Positions 1 through 8,698 of a DNA stretch of 36,425 nucleotides are shown here, piece by piece. Source of the stretch: Bacteroidetes bacterium MedPE-SWsnd-G2 (lineage in GTDB: Bacteria; Bacteroidota; Bacteroidia; Flavobacteriales; Flavobacteriaceae); contig MPDE01000016.1 in the NCBI GenBank assembly GCA_001874335.1, positions 1-36,425 on the forward strand. Direction: 5' to 3'. The position numbers and the translations under genes are program-made. Positions within the stretch are counted from its first letter, which is position 1, and every line of letters begins with the position of its first letter. The notes beneath the pieces were generated by a model that searched no databases, was not told the origin of the DNA, and worked only from the letters and a program-made list of their open reading frames with translations.

Positions 1-423
1 GTTACTGGTACAACCGTAGTTGAGTATCCAGCTCCAGGATTAGCACATTGTGTAAGTGTAGATATAGCATATCCGTCAAGGTCAGCATCTAAATACCAAA
101 CCGTATCCGGGTTAATGTTAGCATCAGTATCATCACAGTCTGTTACTGGTAGAACTGAAGTTGAGTACCCAGCTCCAGGATTAGCGCATTGAGTCAGTGT
201 TGACGCAGCATATCCATCAAGATCGGCATCTAAGTACCATACAGTATTTACATTGATATTTACATCTGAATCATCACAGTCGTTTACTGGTATTACTGTT
301 GTAGAATATCCAGCGCCAGGGTTAGCACATTGTGTAAGTGTTGAAATACCAAAACCATCGTTATCGGCATCTAAATACCAGACTGTATCTGGGTTGATAT
401 TAATATTTGAATCGTTACAATCT
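1..423 (-). repeat. 141-bp tandem repeats encoding 47-aa Asp-rich units
   Basis: Three near-identical consecutive units with a period of exactly 141 bp (for example TTACTGGT recurring at 2, 143 and 284) code for 47-residue blocks containing WYLDAD.DG, STLTQCANPGAGYST and DCDD. Third-position differences between units are scattered, so the copies are not freshly duplicated. The array continues off the left edge. More divergent versions of the same block lie further upstream in the protein (about 430-730). Confidence 0.9.
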
Positions 424-3400
424 AAGTTGTTGGTCACAAAATTGACAGGTTGAGAACATGCTTGAACAGAGTTTCCTGCATCTCCATAACCATCATTATC
501 AGAATCTGCGTAATAAGTGGTTGTTAATCCTTCATCTATTGAACCATCACAGTTATTATCAATACCATCACAGATTTCAATTGCAGCAGGATTAACGTTA
601 ACATTAGTATCATCACAATCGGAATTGTCTAAAACATAGCCTGCAGGTTGAGACGCTGCATCCATTGAATCTAAAGGATCTCCATAAGAGTCATTGTCAA
701 AATCATGGTAATATGTTGTTAACGCGACTGTTGCTGTTAGGTTTATGTCGTCAACAGCCATGTCTCCTTGCCATCCTGTACCAGTTAGGCCGTAAAATCT
801 TAATTTTAAAGTTTGTCCATCATAAATAGATAAATCTACGTTCTCAGTAGTCCAAGTAGCTCCTGCAGAGCCATGTTGTTCTCCTGAAACAGTAAAAATA
901 TCGGTATATGTTGCCCCGTCATCTATAGAAGCTTGTAGGGTTAATGCTCCCATATTTCCTCCAAACATGTGATAGTCAAATGATAGATTTGCATTTTCGT
1001 AACCCAAAAGTTCAAAACAAGGGCTGACTAAATAGGCTTTTTTAGTAGGGTAATTAGGGTCTGAAGATTCAGTATAAATATATATGTTTCCTTCAGAAGC
1101 AGAACTCGGTCCAGTATTATTAGATGGGGTGCCATTACTATCTCTTGTCCAATTAAAATCACTATCAGAATCATTTGTCCAATCTCCAAAATCTGATTCA
1201 AAACCTTCAGAATAAGGAAATGAGTTTATTGCGGCTCCAGTACAAGGTACAGTTGCTGTTGTGGTAAATAGACCTGAAGTTGAATAAGCAGATGTATTAG
1301 TAGTACACCTTGTACTAACTTGAAATTCATAATCTGTAGTGGCTGTTAAACCAGAAATGTCATATGTGTTTACTGCTATATCAGTAACTTCAGTCCATGT
1401 TGAAGTTCCAACTTCTCTATATCTAATATCATAGGTTGCAGATGGAATATGATCCCAGTCGATTGTTGCAGATGTAACAGAAACAAAAGAAGTAGTTAAT
1501 CCTGTAGGTACATCTGTAACACAAGGAATATTCACTGCAACAACTTTAAAATCATCAAAAGTAAAACCAAGAAAATCGGCATTGTAATACGAATCTTCTC
1601 TGTTCGTACTATCTGTATTAAAATTAAATCTGATGTATACTGTAGATTGGTTGTAAAAAGCTGAGTTATTAGAAATGTCTATAACAATTTCTTCCATATG
1701 CCATTTGTCTTGCATATCACCGTCATAAAGCGGTTCATCATCAGGTTGAAATTGTCTGTCTGAAGTTCCTTTTCCAGAATAAGTATTATTGGCGTCTGGA
1801 GCTCCGGCTTTTGTTAGAGTTCCACAAAGTGGGGTCCATGACGAGCCGTTTGTAGATGCTTCAATTTGTACATAATCAAAACTTCTTTCTAAATCCCATT
1901 TTCCGTAAAACTGAATTAATGAAGCTGTATTACTGCTTAAATCTAAGGTTGTATTTAGTTCTAATGTTTTTGATTCATTGTTAGAATAAGAACCACCATT
2001 TGTAGTTGAGATTGCTGTTGTTCCAGAATAGGCATCTGATGTCGTATACCAGGTACCACCAGAACTTGTCCAATTGGTTAAGTTATCGGTGTCAGGGTTA
2101 TCAACGATTTCTACCGTAGGAGCAAAAGCTTTTGTGATATTTGCTTCATATAAAACATTGTCTGAAGAATAATCGTTCGTTAAAGTAACTTTAAACTCAA
2201 TGATATCGTTAGCTACTACAGATGGATCTAAGGTATAAGGAATAGATATTTCAGACTGCTCTAAAACATTTAGACCAGATATTATAACCGGAGAGCCTAC
2301 TGTAGCCACGTTAGAAACGGGAGTAATAGTAACGGTAAAGTCACCAGCTGTCTGACCTAAACGTTCAACTGCAAAGTCTAAATTTCCCGATAATGAAGAT
2401 AAATCATTTTGATTCAAATCATATAGTTTGGCATATTTACCTGAGAAGTAAGCTGCCAGGAAATTCATTCTCATAGCACGTTTAGCAATTGGAAGGAAGT
2501 TTGACGGTGAAGGCCAAAACCCACCATAACTACCCCCAGTACCTTCAGACGATAAGCCATTTTCAGGGGTCCAAGCCATTGTGTTTTTGCCTGAACCTGT
2601 TCCTGTTGGAGTGCCGTTTGCAGATGTTCCTGCTGGTCCACCTAACATCCAATCATTCATATTACCACTATTTAGTGAACTAATAGAGGTACTTGGTCCA
2701 TGAGCATATCTGTTGTACTTGGTCATTTCGTGATTGTACATAGAATATTCATCAGGCCTCGGATTTGTAATGTTAGTTCCTGCATAGGCATGTAACATTG
2801 CGTTTTTATAAGAGTGATGGTTTAAGGCTAATGGAAAATCATGCAAAAGGAAAAAGTCCCGCATAATTTGTGTTTCATTTTCAGAAAACTGACCAGACCC
2901 CATATATGTTCCATTACATGGGTCGGCAGAAGAACCACCGTTACCCCAGTAGTAAGCTGAGTTTCTGTTTAAGTCAATTCCGTCGCTATAACCACCGCAA
3001 CCATCTGTAACATTCATGTTTTTACGTTGTCCACCACCACCATTTGGTGCTACGGTTTGGTTATAAACAAAACCATCCGGGTTAAAAACCGGAATGAAAT
3101 ATAAGGCTTGATTATTTACTAAATTTTGAATGGCTTGATCTGTTGCGTAATTCTCTAATAAATACCACATAAAGTAAAGTTGATTCATTACTGTTGCAGA
3201 TTCTCTAGAGTGAATTAAGGATTGATAAAGCGTTTCAGGCTCTCCTGATTCATCAACATCTGGATTATCAGAAATACGTACATAAAAAACTGTACGTCCT
3301 TCGATTGTTGTTTGATTGGTTGGTGACGCGTCTGTTTTAGCAGATATCAAGTTAGGATATTGAGCACGCATATCATCTAATTCTTGTAAAACCATGTCAT

Positions 3401-3875
3401 AGGTTAAACAGCCTCCAAATGTATTTGTGACCGAATTTGGGTTAAGGTTCCAATTTGTTGGAACTGCCCAGTCTATTTCGTCACATTCATTATATTGACC
3501 TGTGTTGTTTATGAGTTCGTCAACACTATAAGATCGTTGAACAAGAGAAAGTGCTTTTTCTTGTTCTAATTCTCTTTTTGCTTTTGGAAGGTCGCGTTTG
3601 GCGCGCTCTGAATAGAATAGGGTAAGGTCTTCAATGAGAACATTAAATGTAATGCCTCTTGCCTTGATTCTTTCAATTTCATCTTCTGTAAGTTCAAGTT
3701 TTAATTCGTTGTTAGTTAAAACAGCTCCACATGTTAAATCGATTCCTTCGTCATCTAGGATGTGAATGATGCGATCATTAACATTGGAGATACCAATTCT
3801 TTTTTGGAGCAGCTGAGCATGTCCAAAATGAACTACTAGCAAAAACATGCTAAGTAGGAGGGTTAGTTTCTTCAT
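1..3875 (-). CDS. Secreted zinc carboxypeptidase (M14) with FN3/MAM-like and MopE-type repeats, 3' end cut by window edge
   Basis: Exported metallopeptidase expected to remove C-terminal residues from peptides outside the cell. The start at 3875 gives a clear signal peptide ending HFGHAQ around residue 21. The M14 catalytic domain spans roughly residues 140-470: the zinc ligands are visible as H222-S-R-E225 and H354 (in NHHSY), the substrate motif DLNRN lies near residue 300, and the catalytic glutamate is E438 in TPENG. Behind it follow a beta-sandwich, a region with MAM/CUB-like features, a fibronectin III-like segment (residues about 790-880) and Asp-rich repeats of the MopE 'putative metal-binding' type (WYLDADNDG, DCDD, ICDGIDNNCDG). 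The reading frame is open to base 1, so the C-terminus is missing; a type IX sorting domain would be expected there but is not seen. Family assignment is firm; the order of accessory domains is approximate. Confidence 0.93.
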   Translation of the reverse strand, partial: MKKLTLLLSMFLLVVHFGHAQLLQKRIGISNVNDRIIHILDDEGIDLTCGAVLTNNELKLELTEDEIERIKARGITFNVLIEDLTLFYSERAKRDLPKAKRELEQEKALSLVQRSYSVDELINNTGQYNECDEIDWAVPTNWNLNPNSVTNTFGGCLTYDMVLQELDDMRAQYPNLISAKTDASPTNQTTIEGRTVFYVRISDNPDVDESGEPETLYQSLIHSRESATVMNQLYFMWYLLENYATDQAIQNLVNNQALYFIPVFNPDGFVYNQTVAPNGGGGQRKNMNVTDGCGGYSDGIDLNRNSAYYWGNGGSSADPCNGTYMGSGQFSENETQIMRDFFLLHDFPLALNHHSYKNAMLHAYAGTNITNPRPDEYSMYNHEMTKYNRYAHGPSTSISSLNSGNMNDWMLGGPAGTSANGTPTGTGSGKNTMAWTPENGLSSEGTGGSYGGFWPSPSNFLPIAKRAMRMNFLAAYFSGKYAKLYDLNQNDLSSLSGNLDFAVERLGQTAGDFTVTITPVSNVATVGSPVIISGLNVLEQSEISIPYTLDPSVVANDIIEFKVTLTNDYSSDNVLYEANITKAFAPTVEIVDNPDTDNLTNWTSSGGTWYTTSDAYSGTTAISTTNGGSYSNNESKTLELNTTLDLSSNTASLIQFYGKWDLERSFDYVQIEASTNGSSWTPLCGTLTKAGAPDANNTYSGKGTSDRQFQPDDEPLYDGDMQDKWHMEEIVIDISNNSAFYNQSTVYIRFNFNTDSTNREDSYYNADFLGFTFDDFKVVAVNIPCVTDVPTGLTTSFVSVTSATIDWDHIPSATYDIRYREVGTSTWTEVTDIAVNTYDISGLTATTDYEFQVSTRCTTNTSAYSTSGLFTTTATVPCTGAAINSFPYSEGFESDFGDWTNDSDSDFNWTRDSNGTPSNNTGPSSASEGNIYIYTESSDPNYPTKKAYLVSPCFELLGYENANLSFDYHMFGGNMGALTLQASIDDGATYTDIFTVSGEQHGSAGATWTTENVDLSIYDGQTLKLRFYGLTGTGWQGDMAVDDINLTATVALTTYYHDFDNDSYGDPLDSMDAASQPAGYVLDNSDCDDTNVNVNPAAIEICDGIDNNCDGSIDEGLTTTYYADSDNDGYGDAGNSVQACSQPVNFVTNNLDCNDSNININPDTVWYLDADNDGFGISTLTQCANPGAGYSTTVIPVNDCDDSDVNINVNTVWYLDADLDGYAASTLTQCANPGAGYSTSVLPVTDCDDTDANINPDTVWYLDADLDGYAISTLTQCANPGAGYSTTVVPV

Positions 3876-4299
3876 GATAAGTGTTAATTAGTAATTTTGG
3901 TTGTGCTAATATAATTACTTTTTTGTAAAAACATCCATGAAATGTAAAAAAAACCGACGAAATGCATGGTTTTGTCAAATTTGCACCTAAATTTTCTCAC
4001 TTTTATCTGTGAAATTATCTGTTTTGTAAAGTGGAAATAGTTGATTATCTGTTGGTTGTGAATTGCTGTACGTATGTATAGTTAATTTGTTTCTAAAGCT
4101 TGAAAATTTTTATTGAGAAGCCTTTTTATTTGCTTGTTTAACTAGGTTGTATGAGTTTTAATTCTGTAAATTGTAAGAATAATCGTTTAACGGTAAGTGA
4201 TATTACGATGCAATTATTAGGTGCTTTACCTAAATTTGTGGTTTTGTAGTTAAAGGAGGCTTTTAGCTACTGATAATCAGCTATTTATTTTTTATATTT
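3876..4299. other. Divergent intergenic region
   Basis: This 424-bp AT-rich stretch separates the leftward carboxypeptidase gene from the rightward gene at 4300. No coding frame is convincing. It must hold both promoters. A -7-type box (4231-4238) and a weak 6-bp hairpin (4217-4233) are the only structures I can point to. A GGAGG at 4255-4259 is about 40 nt from the ATG and so is unlikely to act in initiation. Confidence 0.6.
4231..4238 (+). promoter_or_regulatory. Candidate TAnnTTTG -7 box
   Basis: TAAATTTG matches the Bacteroidota sigma-A -7 consensus TAnnTTTG exactly and lies about 60 bp upstream of the start of the gene at 4300. I see no good -33 TTG element at the right distance, so the call rests on one box. 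Confidence 0.4.
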
Positions 4300-4908
4300 A
4301 TGAAAACGAAATCTTTAAATATGAAAATAATTGTAGTTTGTCTTTTGTTAATTTTCCAAATAGGTACAATAGAAGCACAGGAAGTTTTAAAGTTTGAAAT
4401 TCTTCATAAATCAAAATCTTTAGGAACTTTAACCGCTACCAAAGTTCCAGACGGCGACAAAGAGGTTTATACTGTTACATCAGATATCACAAAATCTGTT
4501 TTAACCATTAAGACACTTGATTTTGACATGTATGTTGAGTTTAAGGAAGGTCAGTTGGTTAAAAGCGATTATAAGTTACACGTTAATGGTAAGCTGAAAA
4601 AGAGTTCAAATCTACTATGGCAAAATAATATGTACTCAAGAACTATTAATGGGAAACAAGAAGACTCTTATAAAGACCCAATTCTTTTTACATCAACTCG
4701 TTTATTGTTTGAGCATCCTAATGGTGCGGATCATACTTTTTCTGAATCAAAATTAATACGTCGTCCTTTATTTTATGATAATAATAAGGTGATGATAGGA
4801 AAATCGGCTAAAAACACGGATACCGAATACAGTTATATCAATAATGTATTGCAAGAAATATTTATTGATGATTTTATAGATTTTAAAATGGTACCAATAA
4901 ATAATTAG
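4300..4908 (+). CDS. Secreted protein of DUF6134-like family, unknown function
   Basis: A 202-residue exported protein with a signal peptide (hydrophobic core IIVVCLLLIFQIG, cleavage after EAQ near residue 27). An in-frame ATG at 4321 would give an equally good signal peptide, so the start is not settled. The mature part looks all-beta: alternating short hydrophobic strands with the pattern EILHKSKSLGTLTATK, then YTVTSDITKS and a C-terminal EIFIDDFIDFKMVP. This agrees with the small Bacteroidota family annotated as DUF6134, which I recall rather than could check. It stands alone on the plus strand, and its stop overlaps by 4 bp the stop of the convergent gene at 4905. Function is unknown. Confidence 0.75.
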   Translation: MKTKSLNMKIIVVCLLLIFQIGTIEAQEVLKFEILHKSKSLGTLTATKVPDGDKEVYTVTSDITKSVLTIKTLDFDMYVEFKEGQLVKSDYKLHVNGKLKKSSNLLWQNNMYSRTINGKQEDSYKDPILFTSTRLLFEHPNGADHTFSESKLIRRPLFYDNNKVMIGKSAKNTDTEYSYINNVLQEIFIDDFIDFKMVPINN

Positions 4909-5537
4909 AAGTAGAGCGTAAGGGAGTTTAGAAAAAGATCTATAAGCTTCTGGTCGCTTTCTATGTATTCGTTATTTAAAAGCATGGTCACAACGAGAAT
5001 ACCTTCGTCTTTCTGGCCATAGGTTGCTACAGTATAAGATTCTGTTTCGCCTTTATAAGTTAAGGTTGCGGTTGTTCCTGTAATGGTTTGCCCAGATTTT
5101 AATTTAGAAGAGAAATCGTCTTTTTCAATGCTATACCCGTAATTTACGCTTTCTTTAGTAAGTTCGTTAAGCATCAATTCTGTTAATAGAGAAGGGTTGA
5201 AGCTGCTATATTTTTGAACCATAAATCCACTGCCATTAGCATTTAGCAAGGCGCATTGTTCGATGCCATCGCCCAAGTCACTATTTGATACTGATAGATT
5301 GTTGTTGTAATTAAAACTTATCATCTCATCTTGATAAGTAAGTACATCAGGTTGAATTAATTTTATATCAGTATTCTTTTTATTTAGAATAGTTGCTGTT
5401 TTGCTTTCATTTAAATTAATAGGAATTGTGTCATTTCCAATTACAATCATAAAGTTTGAGTTCTCTTGAGAAAAGGTATTAACACTTAAAAATAGTAGAG
5501 CTATGAGTTGAACTTTTACAAAGGTAGATTGGAACAT
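4905..5537 (-). CDS. Secreted hypothetical protein
   Basis: A 210-residue protein with an N-terminal signal peptide (VQLIALLFLSVNTFS, likely cut before QENSN). The mature domain has an Asn/Ser-rich first half and a strand-rich second half (TITGTTATLTYKGETESYTVATYGQK). I do not recognise a family, though the shape resembles small periplasmic lipoprotein-like domains of the kind seen in stress-response proteins. It converges on the preceding rightward gene with a 4-bp overlap, and no terminator is seen between them. The next gene upstream (cupin) ends 61 bp away, so the two could share a transcript. Confidence 0.75.
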   Translation of the reverse strand: MFQSTFVKVQLIALLFLSVNTFSQENSNFMIVIGNDTIPINLNESKTATILNKKNTDIKLIQPDVLTYQDEMISFNYNNNLSVSNSDLGDGIEQCALLNANGSGFMVQKYSSFNPSLLTELMLNELTKESVNYGYSIEKDDFSSKLKSGQTITGTTATLTYKGETESYTVATYGQKDEGILVVTMLLNNEYIESDQKLIDLFLNSLTLYF

Positions 5538-5598
5538 GGCATTTGTTTAAATGTTAATAATTGTAAAATTAATTATTCAGCTGAAATAAAGAAATGTA

Positions 5599-5943
5599 TT
5601 ACAAGTTTTTTGCAACATTTTTCACACGTTCAATCGCATCATTTTTAGAAAGTGATAGTCTAATTATTGCATTGGCTGTGCACACCAAATCATGAGGTAC
5701 ACCTCCATCTAAGGCCAAAATATCTCCTTTTTTTAAATGATACACTTCATTATTAACGCCAAAATTAATCTCTCCTTCAAACAATTCAACAACAATCGGG
5801 TACGGCGTTTTGTGTTCCTTCATTATAGAATTTGTAGACATTACAATTTTAAGTTCTTTGGTGTTGTCAGTTTCAAAAAGTAAAGAAACTACTGGTTTAT
5901 CTTGATTGAATTCTGATCCGGTTAAAAGAGAAGAAGTTTTCAT
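5599..5943 (-). CDS. Small cupin-domain protein
   Basis: A 114-residue cytoplasmic protein that is a single cupin barrel. Cupin motif 1 appears as KEHKTPYPIVVELFEGEINFGV (residues about 43-65) and motif 2 as GDILALDGGVPHDLVC (about 73-88), with H84 the conserved histidine of motif 2. Motif 1 keeps only one histidine (H44) and a glutamate in the usual ligand region, so metal binding is plausible but not certain. Proteins of this size are usually annotated as AraC-type-ligand-binding-like or sugar-binding cupins of unknown substrate. The substrate cannot be read from sequence. Confidence 0.85.
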   Translation of the reverse strand: MKTSSLLTGSEFNQDKPVVSLLFETDNTKELKIVMSTNSIMKEHKTPYPIVVELFEGEINFGVNNEVYHLKKGDILALDGGVPHDLVCTANAIIRLSLSKNDAIERVKNVAKNL

Positions 5944-6018
5944 AGCATTATTGTTCGTTGAATTTTACGCTTTAAGGTACAAAATACAATGAAGTCTAAT
6001 GGATTGGGAACGTGACAA

Positions 6019-7854
6019 TTAATTTAAAAGTTGTGATATTAGTGAAACGGAGAAAATAGTAAGCATAAACCAACCTATAAACCCTTGCAGAATTGCTAAA
6101 TAACGAGGGAATCCTTTTATTGGGATTTCTCCAAACCCTAAAGTTGTAAAGGTGTTTATAGAAAGCATTATAGCGTTAATTATTTTAATAAACAGATCGT
6201 AAATAACAGTTGTGAGAAAAGCAGAAATTAATAATGCCGATTTCCAAAAACGCTTTTTCTTTGGTAGCTCTTCCCATGTGCCTTGCATAATATCAAATTG
6301 TTCTAGAAAATTTGAGGATATTAAGGTTTTAGAAATTGACCATTTGTAAAGGGGTAAGGCTGTTTTCGAAAAGAACTTAGGAACTTTACCTTCGGTCGAT
6401 TCAACAAGGTGTTTGTAATTTTCATAGTCTTTGAGGTTTTCTTTCTGGTCTTCTAAGTAAACTTCATGAATACCAGCTCTTTTGTTCATGTATTTTAAGA
6501 AAAACTGATACCGGTTTAAAATTCTGTTTTTTCCATTTGCTTCCCATGAATTGGGAAAGAAAAGATAAATTAATGCAAAGAAGAATATAACATACATTGA
6601 GACGATAATGGCCTGTGCGGGTTCAGTACCATACGCAGAAAAGAGCTTTAAAAATTGATTCACTTTCCATGTGAAATACGTTTTAAAAGTAGGTTCAATG
6701 TCATACAAATAGGCTAATCTTTGAGTTTCTAAATCTTTTATGGCTATGTAAACTTGGTTTGCGGATTCGGTATTATGGTTGGTCTTATATCTGTTATATA
6801 ACATACCCAACATCTTGGTTTCGTCTTTGTACGCTCTTGGGGCTTTGATTCTATAATTGGTTATGTATTTATTTATGTGTTTTGGACTATAATATTGTTG
6901 CCAATAATCTTCAGTATTTTTGGTTTTTACATTTGAAGAAAATTCGAACGAATAGCTAAATGTGTTAATTATGTTTGATTTTATTTGCTCCCATTCAAAG
7001 CTTAAATTGTCATGACTGAAAATAATATCAGCAAAAACCGTTTCTTCAAAATTGTTATTACTCACTTCGTAAAACTGACTTATTGAGTTGGGATGAGCTT
7101 TTAAACTTAGTATTTGAGCATCCAAAGTATTGTCTCTCATCCAGAAAACTAAATTCTCCAAGGCTAATATAGATACGATACCGGGGCCTTTAAAGTCACA
7201 TTTTTCAATGGCTAATTGTATAATATTTGAAGTGGTAATTTGAGAATGTCTGTTAAACGGATTCTTTGCTTCAGGGTAAATGATTGAATTTGAAAAACTG
7301 ATTTGTAAATTTCTTTCTTTTAAATCAGAAGGGTTTAATGCCGAATGACATATTAGCCCTTTTTTAAAAACGCATTGGTCAAATTTGCTCATAGAATTAT
7401 GGTCACCCTTTAAAAAACTTTTACTTGATATGAGGTTATTATTACTGGTGTAATTTAATTGCCTATGAAACGTACAGTTGATAAAATCAACAAGTATGGT
7501 ATTATTGAGAAAAACTGGTTTTTTAAAGCTGATAAGGTAAAGCCCTGCTAATTCAGATCGGTTTTTGTCGGCAAATTGAACATTATCAAGTTTTAGGGTT
7601 TTGTCAACAATTATACTGTCTTTTCTTGTGAATTTGTATGATTTAGAATCAAAAGTGTTTGAAAGTATCTGATATTGAAAGTCAATATCGGTTAGGTTGT
7701 TATAGGTAACTAAAGTGTTTGATAGTTGAAAAACAGAATCGGTTTCTTGTTCGATCAATTCAAAAAACTGATGATATGAAATTGTGTTGAGAATTGTTGT
7801 TTGTGATTGGCACACAAACGAAATCATAACTAACAGAATTGATAGATATCTCAT
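6019..7854 (-). CDS. Ion-channel-domain protein with large extracytoplasmic N-terminal region
   Basis: I place the start at the ATG 7854 rather than 30 bp upstream, because it gives a clean signal sequence (MRYLSILLVMISFVCQS) and 611 residues. Residues 20 to about 400 are an extracytoplasmic region with short repeating strands (FINCTFHRQL, FSNSIIYPE, IEKCDFKG), suggestive of a pentapeptide or beta-helix fold. Two or three membrane helices follow: IIVSMYVIFFFALIYLFF near residue 420, then a C-terminal pair bracketing a pore loop. The loop reads TFTTLGFGEIP, aligning with the K+ channel filter T-x-G-Y-G-D as TLGFGE. This is the Ion_trans_2 type. Selectivity for potassium is likely but the filter is atypical (F for Y, E for D). 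Confidence 0.8.
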   Translation of the reverse strand: MRYLSILLVMISFVCQSQTTILNTISYHQFFELIEQETDSVFQLSNTLVTYNNLTDIDFQYQILSNTFDSKSYKFTRKDSIIVDKTLKLDNVQFADKNRSELAGLYLISFKKPVFLNNTILVDFINCTFHRQLNYTSNNNLISSKSFLKGDHNSMSKFDQCVFKKGLICHSALNPSDLKERNLQISFSNSIIYPEAKNPFNRHSQITTSNIIQLAIEKCDFKGPGIVSILALENLVFWMRDNTLDAQILSLKAHPNSISQFYEVSNNNFEETVFADIIFSHDNLSFEWEQIKSNIINTFSYSFEFSSNVKTKNTEDYWQQYYSPKHINKYITNYRIKAPRAYKDETKMLGMLYNRYKTNHNTESANQVYIAIKDLETQRLAYLYDIEPTFKTYFTWKVNQFLKLFSAYGTEPAQAIIVSMYVIFFFALIYLFFPNSWEANGKNRILNRYQFFLKYMNKRAGIHEVYLEDQKENLKDYENYKHLVESTEGKVPKFFSKTALPLYKWSISKTLISSNFLEQFDIMQGTWEELPKKKRFWKSALLISAFLTTVIYDLFIKIINAIMLSINTFTTLGFGEIPIKGFPRYLAILQGFIGWFMLTIFSVSLISQLLN

Positions 7855-7994
7855 TTTGGTTGGCGTTAAATAAAGCCATAACAAGTTTCTACAAAACTGT
7901 AATTGTGATTAAAAGGGTAGTGGGACTAATTGATACGCTTTATTAAAGATAGTAATTAATTAATGAGGCCACTAATTATAATATTCTGACTTGG

Positions 7995-8609
7995 TTAGTT
8001 GTTTTTTACCATATGGCAAAACGTAAAATTCTGTATGGTGTCAAAAGGTGTTTTGTGATCTAAGGTTTTTGAGTGTTTTAAATCAAATTGTTCAGAAAAT
8101 AATTCAGAAAGGGAAGATTCAGAATATTGAGAAATTTCTAATCCGCTACATTTTAAAGGTCCCTTTTTTGAGAAAGTTCCAATTACTAAATTCTTGTCTG
8201 CTGCTGTGTTTACAAGTTGCTTGTATTGCGCAATGTCTGCTTTATCGGTTAGGAAATGAAACACCGCACGATCATACCAAAATTGATAGGTTGTATCTGG
8301 TTTGAACTCTAAAATATCACTAGTAATCCAGGTTACATTTTCTGCTTTATGGTCCAATCGTTTTTTTGCTCGATTTATAGCGGCTTCAGAAATATCTAAA
8401 ACCGTGATGTTAGTGTATCCCATTTCTAAAAGGTGGTCCACTAATAGGCTATCTCCACCACCAATATCAATTATATTATCCGATTTAGAAATATTTGATT
8501 GTTCTAGAAATGTAAGCGCTTCATTTGGTTTGTCTTGGGTCCAGCTAACTTGGTTAGGTGATTTTGTGGTATAGATGTTTTCCCAATGCGATTTGTTTGC
8601 GGTAGCCAT
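7995..8609 (-). CDS. Class I SAM-dependent methyltransferase
   Basis: A 204-residue cytoplasmic methyltransferase. Motif I is NIIDIGGGDSLLVDHLL (residues about 45-61), followed by the acidic strand-2 end VLDIS (about 70-74) and a motif II/III region WITSDILEF and FWYDRAVFHFLT. The N-terminus HWENIYTTKSPNQVSW is characteristic of the small Methyltransf_25/12-like group often annotated as trans-aconitate- or thiopurine-methyltransferase-like. The acceptor substrate is unknown. It is flanked by unrelated leftward genes with gaps of about 90-140 bp and is probably transcribed alone. Confidence 0.88.
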   Translation of the reverse strand: MATANKSHWENIYTTKSPNQVSWTQDKPNEALTFLEQSNISKSDNIIDIGGGDSLLVDHLLEMGYTNITVLDISEAAINRAKKRLDHKAENVTWITSDILEFKPDTTYQFWYDRAVFHFLTDKADIAQYKQLVNTAADKNLVIGTFSKKGPLKCSGLEISQYSESSLSELFSEQFDLKHSKTLDHKTPFDTIQNFTFCHMVKNN

Positions 8610-8698
8610 AAGTAAAATTATTAGGGATTGTAAATTTACAATATTTGCTAAGCTTTGCTAATCAAAATGCCTTATTATTTAAATTAATAAAGGAGGTT

